From the NCBI GenBank assembly GCA_905234795.1, contig CAJOIQ010000008.1, positions 1 to 64,000 on the forward strand: a stretch of 64,000 bases of DNA, in the 5' to 3' direction. Shown one piece after another: positions 16,667 through 24,430 of this stretch. The notes below the pieces were generated by a model. It was given only the letters and a program-made list of their open reading frames with translations, was not told the origin of the DNA and did no database searches. How positions within the stretch are numbered: the stretch's first letter is position 1; every line of letters starts with the position of its first letter. The position numbers were made by a program, and so were the translations under genes. The stretch comes from an uncultured Bacteroidales bacterium. GTDB lineage: Bacteria > Bacteroidota > Bacteroidia > Bacteroidales > UBA932.

Positions 16667-17290
16667 ATGAAGAAAGAAATCGATCCGAAAGAGACGAGTC
16701 GTGCACAGGCATTTGAATTGTGGATGATGGCCCCCAACCCGATGGTTACATTTTTCAAGACCATCGACGTGACGCGAATAGTGAGAGTCAGCAAGAAAAG
16801 GGGGCTGAAATTCAATATGCTGCTTGACTATTGCATCGGCCGGGCTGCATCATCCGTCAAGGAGTTCTATCTGCTGCCCGTGGGGGACAAACTGATGCGA
16901 TACGACTCGATAGCCGTCAATACGATTGTGAAGAACGCGGAGGGTGAAGTCAGTTCCTGCGACATTCTCTATACGGAGGACTTGGACAGGTTCAATCGTG
17001 ATTATCAGGAGCGCACGGCACAAGTAGCGGCAAAGTGTCAGGACCTGGATTTGTCCGATGAATGTATGGTGATTGGCACGTCGGCCATTATCGATACTGA
17101 GATAGATGGAGCTGTAGGCATGAACAGTGGCATTTTCAATAACCCGTTTCTCATCTGGGGACGATATCGTAAAAAATGGCTTCGCTACAAGCTCCCCATA
17201 TCCTTCCAATTCCACCATACGCAAATGGATGGCGCACATGTCGGGAAGTTCCTTGCCAATCTGCAAGAAGTGATTAATAACCTACACTAG
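16667..17290 (+). CDS. Chloramphenicol-acetyltransferase-like protein
   Basis: The 207-residue protein belongs to the type A CAT fold family. The C-terminal motif HHTQMDGAHVGKFL contains the HHxxxDG catalytic signature, and NPFLIWGRYR resembles the segment lining the substrate pocket. It is slightly shorter than classical CATs (about 215 residues). Many such chromosomal relatives do not confer chloramphenicol resistance, so the acceptor is left open. It follows the zinc-ribbon/PNPOx gene by 22 bases and precedes the TIGR04076-like gene by 15. Confidence 0.8.
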   Translation: MKKEIDPKETSRAQAFELWMMAPNPMVTFFKTIDVTRIVRVSKKRGLKFNMLLDYCIGRAASSVKEFYLLPVGDKLMRYDSIAVNTIVKNAEGEVSSCDILYTEDLDRFNRDYQERTAQVAAKCQDLDLSDECMVIGTSAIIDTEIDGAVGMNSGIFNNPFLIWGRYRKKWLRYKLPISFQFHHTQMDGAHVGKFLANLQEVINNLH

Positions 17291-17305
17291 TATATTCCAA
17301 TTTGT

Positions 17306-17605
17306 ATGAATAAGATACGGATTACAGCTATCCGACAGACGGTTTACCCGGACCTGATGGCCCAATACGAGAATCCCATCGAACATACCTGCGATATAAA
17401 AGTGGGCCAGCAATGGGTTTCCGTTGATGGAAAATGTCCCGATGGGATGTGTCCTTCTGCATGGTCTTCTATGCGGGAGTTCGTAGAGTCTTTGGCTAAA
17501 GGAGAAGGCAATTTTTATGATGGATGGATGAAAAACCCGATGAGTGCCATGATCAGCTGCAATGACGGTTTCCGTCCATTCAGTTTCTATATTGAGGTCA
17601 TTTGA
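17306..17605 (+). CDS. TIGR04076-family small protein
   Basis: This 99-residue protein has the features of the TIGR04076 family: an N-terminal beta strand IRITAIRQTVYPDL, a central CPDGMCPSAW motif with two conserved cysteines, and a C-terminal strand ending DGFRPFSFYIE. Members bind or contain conserved Cys residues but have no known biochemical role. It is the last gene of a small unit beginning at 15922. No signal peptide or membrane segment is present. Confidence 0.75.
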   Translation: MNKIRITAIRQTVYPDLMAQYENPIEHTCDIKVGQQWVSVDGKCPDGMCPSAWSSMREFVESLAKGEGNFYDGWMKNPMSAMISCNDGFRPFSFYIEVI

Positions 17606-17675
17606 TAAATCGGGCATTTGAGGATGGCAAAACGGTTATCCGCTATCCCATCCTTTAATTTTCTCATTTTTCTCT

Positions 17676-17707
17676 TGACTCGTACCCTACGTCACGTATT
17701 ATCTTTG
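17676..17707 (+). promoter_or_regulatory. MerR-type promoter with dyad
   Basis: The dyad TGACTCGTACCCTACGTCA (17676-17694) lies immediately upstream of the -7 motif TATCTTTG (17700-17707). MerR regulators bind such a dyad between the two promoter elements, so this is a likely autoregulatory operator for the gene at 17736. Confidence 0.45.
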
Positions 17708-17735
17708 CGGCAAATAACAAAAGTGCACAGTTGTT

Positions 17736-18572
17736 ATGAAGACAAACAGATTAAAAATCGGGGAGTTTTCACGCCTTTGCCGCGTTACGGTACGGACGCT
17801 CCGGCATTATGAGGAGATAGACCTGCTGGTGCCGGAGATCGTAGACCGGGATACCGGGTACCGCTACTACAGCGTAGAACAGCTTCAGAAGATGCAAGCT
17901 ATCCTGTCCCTCAAAGGAATGGGATTTAGTCTGGAGGAGATTCGCGACCTCTATGAGGACGATACTCACGTTCCAAGCATCGAGGCGCTGGAAGAGAAGA
18001 TTCGCATATGCGAAGAAGAACTAAGGCAGCTAAATGCCCGCAAAGCGCAGCTCAAGGCGATGGTGGCTTCCCAAAAGAAACTCAAGAAAATGGAAAGGAT
18101 CACTATTGAAAGCCTGCCTGCCATCATTGTGGCCAGCCATCGTACAACCATTCCCTCATTCGACGATTTGGGCCGACTCTGCTATGAGGTCATCGGCCCT
18201 GAAATGGCCCGCCTGGGCTGCGAATGCCCGGAGCCCGGCTACTGCTACACCATCGAGCACGGCGGCTATAAGCCCAAGGACATCGACATTGAGTACTGCG
18301 AGAAAGTCACCGCCAAAAGAAAAGACTCGGCAATCATCAAGTTCAAGGATGTACCTGAAGTGCCGACTGCCGTATGTATGAAAGTCTATGGTCCTTACGA
18401 CCGCCTGTACCAGAATTGCATCGACCTCTTTGCCTGGATGGAGAAGGAAGGATGGAAGGTTGCCGATGCCCCCAGAGCCGTCTACGTGGATGGAGCCTGG
18501 AATCAGGAAGACTCTGAGAAATGGCTCACCATCATCCAGGTTCCGGCGGAGAGGGCTGACACGCTTCAATAA
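17736..18572 (+). CDS. MerR-family regulator with GyrI-like effector domain
   Basis: The 278-residue protein begins with a MerR winged helix (about residues 4-72; KIGEFSRLCRVTVRTLRHYEEIDLL). A dimerisation coiled coil (about 78-112) and a C-terminal GyrI-like/BmrR-type ligand-binding domain (about 120-278) follow. Such proteins activate genes in response to hydrophobic or cationic small molecules, often drugs. No efflux pump is next to it. The upstream dyad suggests autoregulation. A 45-bp repeat begins 11 bases after its stop. Confidence 0.88.
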   Translation: MKTNRLKIGEFSRLCRVTVRTLRHYEEIDLLVPEIVDRDTGYRYYSVEQLQKMQAILSLKGMGFSLEEIRDLYEDDTHVPSIEALEEKIRICEEELRQLNARKAQLKAMVASQKKLKKMERITIESLPAIIVASHRTTIPSFDDLGRLCYEVIGPEMARLGCECPEPGYCYTIEHGGYKPKDIDIEYCEKVTAKRKDSAIIKFKDVPEVPTAVCMKVYGPYDRLYQNCIDLFAWMEKEGWKVADAPRAVYVDGAWNQEDSEKWLTIIQVPAERADTLQ

Positions 18573-18582
18573 AGGATTGCAA

Positions 18583-18627
18583 TTGAACCAGCCCTTCGAG
18601 GAACGAGTGATTCGAGATTCGGAGTGT
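18583..18627 (+). repeat. 45-bp repeat, copy X
   Basis: It begins TTGAACCAGCCCTTC and ends TTCGAGATTCGGAGTGT, and matches 19418-19462 at all but a few central positions. Both copies begin 11-12 bases after the stop codon of an accessory gene. Confidence 0.8.
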
Positions 18628-18632
18628 TTGGT

Positions 18633-18700
18633 CTACAACGCTTGAAAAACCAGCCAGATCGGCTGGTTTTTCGCGTATGTAGCGGCGCAGGACGACGCCC
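18633..18700 (+). repeat. 68-bp direct repeat, copy 2, with terminator hairpin
   Basis: This is the second copy of the segment downstream of tRNA-fMet, including the terminator hairpin at 18644-18672, but with no tRNA in front. It is followed after 21 bases by palindromic repeat C, so the two form one composite unit. Confidence 0.85.
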
Positions 18701-18721
18701 GAATAAATAGCCGTGTCTTTG

Positions 18722-18771
18722 CCGCGTCGACAGTCAGAGGGGCCTAGAAGGGCGATTTCTTGTCGACGCGG
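18722..18771 (+). repeat. 50-bp palindromic repeat, copy C
   Basis: The ends are CCGCGTCGACA (18722-18732) and TGTCGACGCGG (18761-18771), here perfectly complementary over 11 bases. It has the same length as copies A and B. Confidence 0.85.
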
Positions 18772-18830
18772 TAAATTGCTTTTGGAGATTCGGCGGAATG
18801 TGGCTATCTTCACGGTATTAAATAGGGGAA

Positions 18831-19406
18831 ATGGAAGTAAACAAACTGCTTGACATACGCACACGCGAGGAGTTATACCAGTGGTACCAGGAGAATCACA
18901 ACAAAGCCAGTGATTTTTGGCTTCGCGTGAACCGGGCTGCGGCAGGCTGTCCCGGTGTAGTGCGGTATGTCGATGCCGTGGAGGTAGCTCTGTGTTTTGG
19001 TTGGATAGACAGTACCCAGAAGAAGATTGACGAGGGGAAGCCCGTCCAACATTTCACGCCGCGCCGTAAGCGGAGCAAATGGTGCGAACGCAACCTGATC
19101 CGGTGCCGCAGGTTGGTTCAGTTAGGAGAAATGACACCCGCCGGATTAGCAGTCGCACCAGATCTGGATCCGTCCCTTTTTGTTTTCGAAGACTGGGTGC
19201 TCGATGCCCTTAAGGCCGATAAGGAAGCCTGGGCCCACTACAATTCATTTCCTGAGACCTACCGCCGAATCAGGGTGGACTTCATCCAGCATTACCGACA
19301 AGACGGCCGTGAGGAGGAAGCCCAAAAGGCCCTTCGGAAATTTGTCCAGACCTGTCACGACGGCAAAATGCAACCAGGCTGGGACGACTTTGGCAGGTTG
19401 AAATAA
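18831..19406 (+). CDS. YdeI/OmpD-associated family protein
   Basis: The 191-residue protein matches the YdeI/OmpD-associated family: an N-terminal helix TREELYQWYQENHNKASDFW, the central VEVALCFGWIDSTQKKID segment, then FTPRRKRSKWCERN and a C-terminal helical tail. Family members have been linked to antimicrobial peptide tolerance in enterics; the mechanism is unknown. It is cytosolic by sequence. A weak -7 motif TATCTTCA is at 18805-18812. A truncated relative lies at 20348. Confidence 0.8.
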   Translation: MEVNKLLDIRTREELYQWYQENHNKASDFWLRVNRAAAGCPGVVRYVDAVEVALCFGWIDSTQKKIDEGKPVQHFTPRRKRSKWCERNLIRCRRLVQLGEMTPAGLAVAPDLDPSLFVFEDWVLDALKADKEAWAHYNSFPETYRRIRVDFIQHYRQDGREEEAQKALRKFVQTCHDGKMQPGWDDFGRLK

Positions 19407-19417
19407 AGACTTCGCAG

Positions 19418-19462
19418 TTGAACCAGCCCTTCAATGAACGGGAGGTTCGAGATTCGGAGTGT
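19418..19462 (+). repeat. 45-bp repeat, copy Y
   Basis: This is the second copy of the repeat at 18583-18627, beginning 12 bases after the YdeI-like stop. In this copy GAACC and GGTTC near the ends can pair. Confidence 0.8.
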
Positions 19463-19493
19463 CTTCATCCTCTCCATTTTAGCGGAAAAGCAG

Positions 19494-19501
19494 TACCTTT
19501 G
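19494..19501 (+). promoter_or_regulatory. Promoter -7 element for the ZIP transporter
   Basis: TACCTTTG ends 8 bases before the ATG at 19509, so the transcript would be almost leaderless and the longer in-frame start at 19434 is unlikely. Confidence 0.5.
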
Positions 19502-19508
19502 CACTGTT

Positions 19509-20273
19509 ATGAACATCGAAGCCATATTGACAGCTCTTCTGATTCCCTTTGCCGGTACGGCACTGGGATCAGCCTTTGTTTTCTTTATGAAGAAAGAAAT
19601 CCCGAACCGCCTGCAAAAAGCGCTGCTGGGATTTGCTTCGGGCGTGATGGTTGCCGCCTCTGTCTGGTCACTGCTCATCCCTTCCATGGAGATGGGAGCT
19701 GGGAATGTATGGCCGGCGGTTATCGGCCTGCTGGGCGGTTTTGCGTTCCTATTATTGATTGACTATGTGACGCCGCATATCCATGCTTCAGGCCAGGCCG
19801 AAGGCCCTCAGAGCCGACTGTCCCGTACTACCAAACTGGCCCTGGCGGTCACCATCCATAACTTCCCGGAAGGAATGGCCGTGGGCGTGGCCATTGCCGG
19901 AGCGATGAATTCCGGCTTCAGCATGGCTGGTGCATTAGCCTTGTCGCTGGGTATCGCCATTCAGAATATCCCGGAGGGGGCAATCATCTCCATGCCGCTC
20001 AGAGCCGCCGGAAACAGCCGCTGGAAGGCCTTCGGAATCGGCAGTCTCAGCGGCATAGTTGAGCCAATCGGCGGAGCGCTGGTGTTACTGCTTGCATCGG
20101 CCGTAACCCCTCTGATGCCGTATCTGCTGGCCTTCGCTGCAGGCGCCATGCTCTACGTGGTCATCGAAGAGCTGATTCCGGAAACGGCAGAAGGAAAACA
20201 CTCGAATCTGGGTACCATCGGTTTTGCCCTGGGCTTTGCACTGATGATGGTACTCGACGTTGTAATGGGATAA
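19509..20273 (+). CDS. ZIP-family metal transporter (ZupT-like)
   Basis: The 254-residue protein has about eight membrane segments and the two ZIP signature helices, with HNFPEGMAVGVA in the fourth and IQNIPEGAIISMPL in the fifth. Their His, Asn, Pro and Glu residues form the metal site. A short His-containing loop (HIHASG) precedes helix four. Family members import zinc and sometimes iron or manganese across the inner membrane. The TonB-dependent receptor encoded convergently at 20476-22476 could supply the outer-membrane step. The -7 motif at 19494-19501 fixes the start. Confidence 0.88.
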   Translation: MNIEAILTALLIPFAGTALGSAFVFFMKKEIPNRLQKALLGFASGVMVAASVWSLLIPSMEMGAGNVWPAVIGLLGGFAFLLLIDYVTPHIHASGQAEGPQSRLSRTTKLALAVTIHNFPEGMAVGVAIAGAMNSGFSMAGALALSLGIAIQNIPEGAIISMPLRAAGNSRWKAFGIGSLSGIVEPIGGALVLLLASAVTPLMPYLLAFAAGAMLYVVIEELIPETAEGKHSNLGTIGFALGFALMMVLDVVMG

Positions 20274-20347
20274 TAGACTATGAGTTTTGAAGAGCTGGTT
20301 TCCCGAAAATCCCAAGCGTCACGAATAATATAAATCGGAATTCTGCA

Positions 20348-20527
20348 ATGAAACTTGACAACCGGCTAGACTTTCACAGCCGCGAGGAGTTGTACCAGTG
20401 GTATTTGGAGAATCATGACAAAGTGAGTGACTTCTGGCTGCGAGAGAACGCCGGCCTCTCCTTCCGAGAACATAATTACTGTATGGGGATCAGCAGTTTC
20501 ACAGTGATGTTCCTGCCCATGTTGTAG
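20348..20527 (+). pseudogene. Chimeric remnant: YdeI-like start joined to the TfoX-like gene's C-terminal motif
   Basis: The 59-codon frame begins with a close copy of the YdeI-like N-terminus (SREELYQWYLENHDKVSDFW against TREELYQWYQENHNKASDFW). After that it switches to LRENAGLSFRE, matching LRENAGLTFRD near the end of the TfoX-like protein at 10327-10848. It then runs into the 3' end of the convergent TonB receptor gene. It looks like a recombination product of two accessory genes and is unlikely to be functional. Confidence 0.6.
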
Positions 20528-22476
20528 ATGCCAATCTCCTTCAGGCGGCTCAGGTGACTTTGCCAGACAGTGTCCAGGATGTTGTCGGCCATCAAATAAA
20601 TGCTGGCGCGCTTCTTTCCTTTAATGACGATGTCCGTTCCGGCGCTCATGTTGAGCAGCGTATACGCCGGCGTGGCGGTTTCCGTTCCGTCGACGGCATA
20701 AAAATGGTCCTGACGGGCGTTCCAGTCCAGTTCCAAAGCAACATAGGCATTATTGAACAGTTGCCCATCGTGTGTGAATTCCCACTTGCATTCCGTCAGA
20801 AGCCGTGGTGCCGGGATCATCGGCAACCAGGTCCCCCCTATCTGTTTTCCATTCACATAGGAGAAAGTTCCGCCGATGTGCAGCCTGTGGATGGGGTGGA
20901 AATCCAACTGGGCTTCTCCGCCAAAAAGCCGGGCATTTCCGCTGGTATAGGTATAGACCGGCGGATTGCCTTCGGCGGTCCTGGACAGGAAGATGTAATT
21001 GTCTATCTTGTTGGCAAACAGGGCGAACTGACCGGAAATGTATGGGGAAGAGAAATCCAGGCCGATATCTCCCTGCCAGCTGTATTCCGGTTTCAGGTCC
21101 TTGTTGCCGACCTCGTAACGCAGGGTGCCTTCGTGCTCGCCGTTGGAGGAAAGTTCACTCAGGTTGGGGGCACGGAATCCGCGGGATAGGTTCACGCGCA
21201 AGTGGACGTTCTCGCCGAAGGTACGCACCGCGCCGATACTGCCGGTGACGCCCGGGAACGTGCGGCTAAAGTCGTCGAATCGGCCCTCCAGCGGCAGGCT
21301 GTGGAGGAGGCGGATATCGGCACGAAGTCCACCGGAGAGCACCCAGGAGCCTAATTCCTTGGAAGCGGTGGCAAACAAGCCCGCATCGAAGAGCCGATAG
21401 TCCGGGATGAGGTATTCGTCGCCCTTGTTCTGGGAAATCTGGCCCATGCCATTGAGCCCGGCCACATATTTCCAGCCATGGGTTTCGCGCTGGTACTTAA
21501 TGTCGTAGTTGAGCGTATTCAACAGGAAGTAAAGGCCATATTCATCGGCGCTTTCCTCGAACTCCTGCCGACGGTTCTGCTGCCAGCCGAAGAGAGCTTT
21601 CAATCGGCCATCTCCCAGGCGGAGGGTATTGTCCGACACGGCCTTAAAATGGTAAACATGCTGGAAAGGAAGCCCCGGTTTATAACCGGTACTTCCTTCG
21701 TCCTCTCCCTCGATGATGCCTGGAGTCAGGTGATAATAACTGAGTTTCAGGCGGGAGAATCCCCATTTTCGGTTCAGGCCGATCATTCCCGACGCGGCCC
21801 TTTCCTGGAAGCCGGAGTTCAGTACCCAGCCGTTGACTTTATTGCAGTACGCGTGAGCATATTTGTCGGAATATCGTACGTCCCATATAAAACCTCCATG
21901 GTTGCCGGCGGCATTTAACGAATAGGCTATAAGGCCATTATTGCTTTGATACTCAGTGGAAATATTGCCTTGCACCGAATTCATCGGGGCCACGGGAGCC
22001 GGGTTGAAGAGGATGACACCGGCCATGGCGTCCGATCCGTACATCAGCGAGGCGGGGCCTTTCAGGATCTCCACGGAGTGGACGCCGGCACCATCGACCT
22101 CGATACCGTGCTCGTCTCCCCACTGCTGGCCTTCCTGGCGGATGCCATCGGCCACAACCACCACCCGGTTATATCCCAGGCCGCGGATGACGGGTTTGGA
22201 TATGGCGCCGCCGGTAGTGATCTGGCTCACGCCGGGTTCCCGGGCGATGGCGCCGATGATGTTGGTGGATGCGCGCGCCTGCAAGTCAACGGGCTGAATG
22301 ACCGAGATGGGCGAAGAAACTTCTTTCAGATGAACCTCGCCGGTAAGGCCCGTAACCACCACGGCATTGAGCTGTAAGTGTTTATGAAATATATCTGTGG
22401 AGTCAGGTGTTTCCTGAGCAGTCATCGCCATGGACACGCAAAGCAATGACAATATTGCAATTGTCTTTTTCATCAT
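20476..22476 (-). CDS. TonB-dependent outer-membrane receptor
   Basis: The start on the complement of 22474-22476 gives 666 residues: a signal peptide (about 1-20), the plug domain (about 40-165; VVVTGLTGEVHLKEVSSPIS and the SVEILKGPASLMYGSDAMAG signature) and a 22-strand barrel to the C-terminus. There is no N-terminal carboxypeptidase-like extension. The sequence resembles zinc or heme receptors of the ZnuD group, and the convergent ZIP gene fits metal uptake, but the ligand is inferred. The -7 motif TATCTTTG on the complement of 22484-22491 lies only 7 bases before the ATG. Confidence 0.9.
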   Translation of the reverse strand: MMKKTIAILSLLCVSMAMTAQETPDSTDIFHKHLQLNAVVVTGLTGEVHLKEVSSPISVIQPVDLQARASTNIIGAIAREPGVSQITTGGAISKPVIRGLGYNRVVVVADGIRQEGQQWGDEHGIEVDGAGVHSVEILKGPASLMYGSDAMAGVILFNPAPVAPMNSVQGNISTEYQSNNGLIAYSLNAAGNHGGFIWDVRYSDKYAHAYCNKVNGWVLNSGFQERAASGMIGLNRKWGFSRLKLSYYHLTPGIIEGEDEGSTGYKPGLPFQHVYHFKAVSDNTLRLGDGRLKALFGWQQNRRQEFEESADEYGLYFLLNTLNYDIKYQRETHGWKYVAGLNGMGQISQNKGDEYLIPDYRLFDAGLFATASKELGSWVLSGGLRADIRLLHSLPLEGRFDDFSRTFPGVTGSIGAVRTFGENVHLRVNLSRGFRAPNLSELSSNGEHEGTLRYEVGNKDLKPEYSWQGDIGLDFSSPYISGQFALFANKIDNYIFLSRTAEGNPPVYTYTSGNARLFGGEAQLDFHPIHRLHIGGTFSYVNGKQIGGTWLPMIPAPRLLTECKWEFTHDGQLFNNAYVALELDWNARQDHFYAVDGTETATPAYTLLNMSAGTDIVIKGKKRASIYLMADNILDTVWQSHLSRLKEIGIYNMGRNITVKLLIPIQ

Positions 22477-22483
22477 CGGGGCG

Positions 22484-22491
22484 CAAAGATA
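22484..22491 (-). promoter_or_regulatory. Promoter -7 element for the TonB receptor
   Basis: TATCTTTG on the minus strand ends 7 bases from the first ATG of an ATGATG pair, so the mRNA is probably leaderless or nearly so. Confidence 0.5.
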
Positions 22492-22716
22492 CAAAGAAAA
22501 CTGAAAATAAAGCCATCTTTTCCACTTTAACCGCCATTTGGAGATTCGAGGAAATGATGAAACACATTCCCCACATAATCACTATCCTCAGAATCCTTGG
22601 GGATGGGCCCGAAAAAACTTTTGGCCGACTCTGTCAGATTGCTTATCTTTATGCCGATAAATCATTGCCTTCGTTAATTTCACTTGCCAATATATTCCTA
22701 CTGCAATCAAATCGAA

Positions 22717-23229
22717 ATGGAAACCGCTAGAATTCTGTTACGCCCCTGGCGGGATGCCGATGCTCCGGCGCTCTTCAAATACGCGAGCGACCCGGAAGTA
22801 GGCCCCCGGGCCGGCTGGCCGCCGCACAAAAGTGTAGAGGAGAGCCTGGAGATTATCCGGACCGTCTTCAATGACGCCACCAACACCTGGGCCATCGAGC
22901 TGAAGGAAACGGGCGAGTCCATCGGCGCCATGGGGTACGGTCCCTCGTGCCAGTGCAATTTGCCCGCGCGGGAAGGTGAGCCCTTAATCGGCTACTGGGT
23001 TGCCCGGCCCTACTGGAACCGCGGCATCTGCTCTGAAGCCCTGCGGCTCATGATAGACCATATCCGCCAAACTACAGACATCAAGTCCCTCATCAGCGGC
23101 CATTTCGTGGATAATCCGGCCTCGGGCCGCGTGATGGAAAAATGCGGTTTCATCCCTACCGGAGAAACCGTCGTGGACCTGGATCAAGGGAAAGATACCC
23201 CCATTCGCGTATTAAGATTAGAGTTATAA
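22717..23229 (+). CDS. GNAT N-acetyltransferase (RimJ/RimL-like)
   Basis: The ATG at 22717 gives 170 residues beginning METARILLRPWRDADAPAL, the usual RimJ/RimL-family N-terminus. The acetyl-CoA-binding region is at YWVARPYWNRGICSEAL, followed by ENPASGRVMEKCGF-like residues (here DNPASGRVMEKCGF). The upstream in-frame ATG at 22684 adds a non-conserved leader and is rejected. It is cytosolic, and the acceptor, possibly a protein N-terminus, is unknown. It precedes the acyltransferase gene by a single base. Confidence 0.85.
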   Translation: METARILLRPWRDADAPALFKYASDPEVGPRAGWPPHKSVEESLEIIRTVFNDATNTWAIELKETGESIGAMGYGPSCQCNLPAREGEPLIGYWVARPYWNRGICSEALRLMIDHIRQTTDIKSLISGHFVDNPASGRVMEKCGFIPTGETVVDLDQGKDTPIRVLRLEL

Positions 23230-23230
23230 A

Positions 23231-24430
23231 ATGGCAAAAGAAAACGTATATCTGGCATCCAAGCCCCGTTATGAGATTCTGGACGGGCTGCGCGGCGTGG
23301 CTGCGCTGATGGTGGTGGTGTTCCACTGCTTTGAGACGTATGTGCCCATGTTCAAGACGCAGATTGTGAACCACGGCTACCTGGCAGTGGATTTCTTCTT
23401 TGTTCTGTCCGGTTTTGTGATTGGCTATGCCTACGACGACCGTTGGGACAAGATGACCACCTGGGGGTTTTTCAAACGCCGTCTCACACGCCTGCACCCC
23501 ATGGTGATTGCCGGCACGCTGGTGGGCGCCGCTCTGTTCTTTTTCTCCAGCGGCTACTTCCCCAAAACCCTGGAGGTAGAAGGATGGAAGTTTGCCCTGT
23601 GCCTGGTGATGGGTCTTTTCATCCTGCCCTGCCCCAACAGCCTGGATATCCGTGGCTGGGGAGAACTGAACTCCTTCAACGGACCGCAGTGGACGCTAAC
23701 GTTTGAGTATATCGGCAACATCCTTTATGCCTTTGTCCTGAGGCACCTGCCCAAGATGGTGCTGGCCGCCTTGTGTGTGTGCTGCGCCTTCTTTACGCTG
23801 GACCTTACGCTGGGATGGGATGTGTTCGGATTCTTCCCCGACGGTCCCCAGTACACCGTCATCGGCGGCTGGAGCCTTACCGGACAGCAGATTTACATCG
23901 GCTTTACCCGCCTGCTGTATCCGTTCCTGTGCGGGCTGCTCATTTCCCGCATCCTGCCGGGGCGCCGCAGTGAAAGCAATCCCAGCGGATCTCCCATCCA
24001 CTTAAAGGGTGGCTTCTGGTGGTGCAGCCTGGCGCTGGTGGCCATTTTCTCCATTCCCTGCATCGGCGGAGATTATGGTGTGCCGGACGGCATCTTCCAG
24101 GCCGTTTGCATCCTGCTCATCTTCCCGCTCATTGTCCTTACCGGCGCGGGAAGCGTAACCACGGACCCCAAGAGTACGGCCGTCTGCAAATGGCTGGGAG
24201 ACATCTCCTATCCCATTTACATCACGCACTACCCTATCATGTACATGCAGATGGGCTGGGTGGCCGACCATCCCGACGCTCCGGTATGGATACACGTGAT
24301 GGTCAATCTGGGCGTTATCTTCATGTCCATCATCCTGGCCTGGGGCCTGCTCAAGGCCTATGACCTGCCTGTGCGCAAATGGCTCACGGAGCACTGGCTC
24401 AAGCGGCCCAGTAAGGCCAAAGCCAGTTAA
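23231..24430 (+). CDS. Membrane acyltransferase (acyltransferase 3 family)
   Basis: The 399-residue protein has about ten membrane segments and the family signature near the N-terminus: RYEILDGLRGVAALMVVVFH (catalytic His in FH) and LAVDFFFVLSGFVIGY, with RRLTRLHPM following. Members O-acylate surface polysaccharides, peptidoglycan or lipids at the inner membrane. The acceptor cannot be told. It is translationally linked to the GNAT gene upstream and overlaps the convergent plug-domain gene by 4 bases. Confidence 0.9.
   Translation: MAKENVYLASKPRYEILDGLRGVAALMVVVFHCFETYVPMFKTQIVNHGYLAVDFFFVLSGFVIGYAYDDRWDKMTTWGFFKRRLTRLHPMVIAGTLVGAALFFFSSGYFPKTLEVEGWKFALCLVMGLFILPCPNSLDIRGWGELNSFNGPQWTLTFEYIGNILYAFVLRHLPKMVLAALCVCCAFFTLDLTLGWDVFGFFPDGPQYTVIGGWSLTGQQIYIGFTRLLYPFLCGLLISRILPGRRSESNPSGSPIHLKGGFWWCSLALVAIFSIPCIGGDYGVPDGIFQAVCILLIFPLIVLTGAGSVTTDPKSTAVCKWLGDISYPIYITHYPIMYMQMGWVADHPDAPVWIHVMVNLGVIFMSIILAWGLLKAYDLPVRKWLTEHWLKRPSKAKAS

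Noticed and set aside
16667..17290. A chloramphenicol resistance gene
   Set aside because: The CAT fold signature is present, but chromosomal CAT-like proteins often lack this activity and the context gives no resistance marker, so only the family is called.
18583..19462. Integron-like gene cassettes with attC sites behind accessory genes
   Set aside because: The 45-bp repeats lack GTTRRRY/RYYYAAC core sites, no integrase is present, and several genes in the region overlap or share messages.
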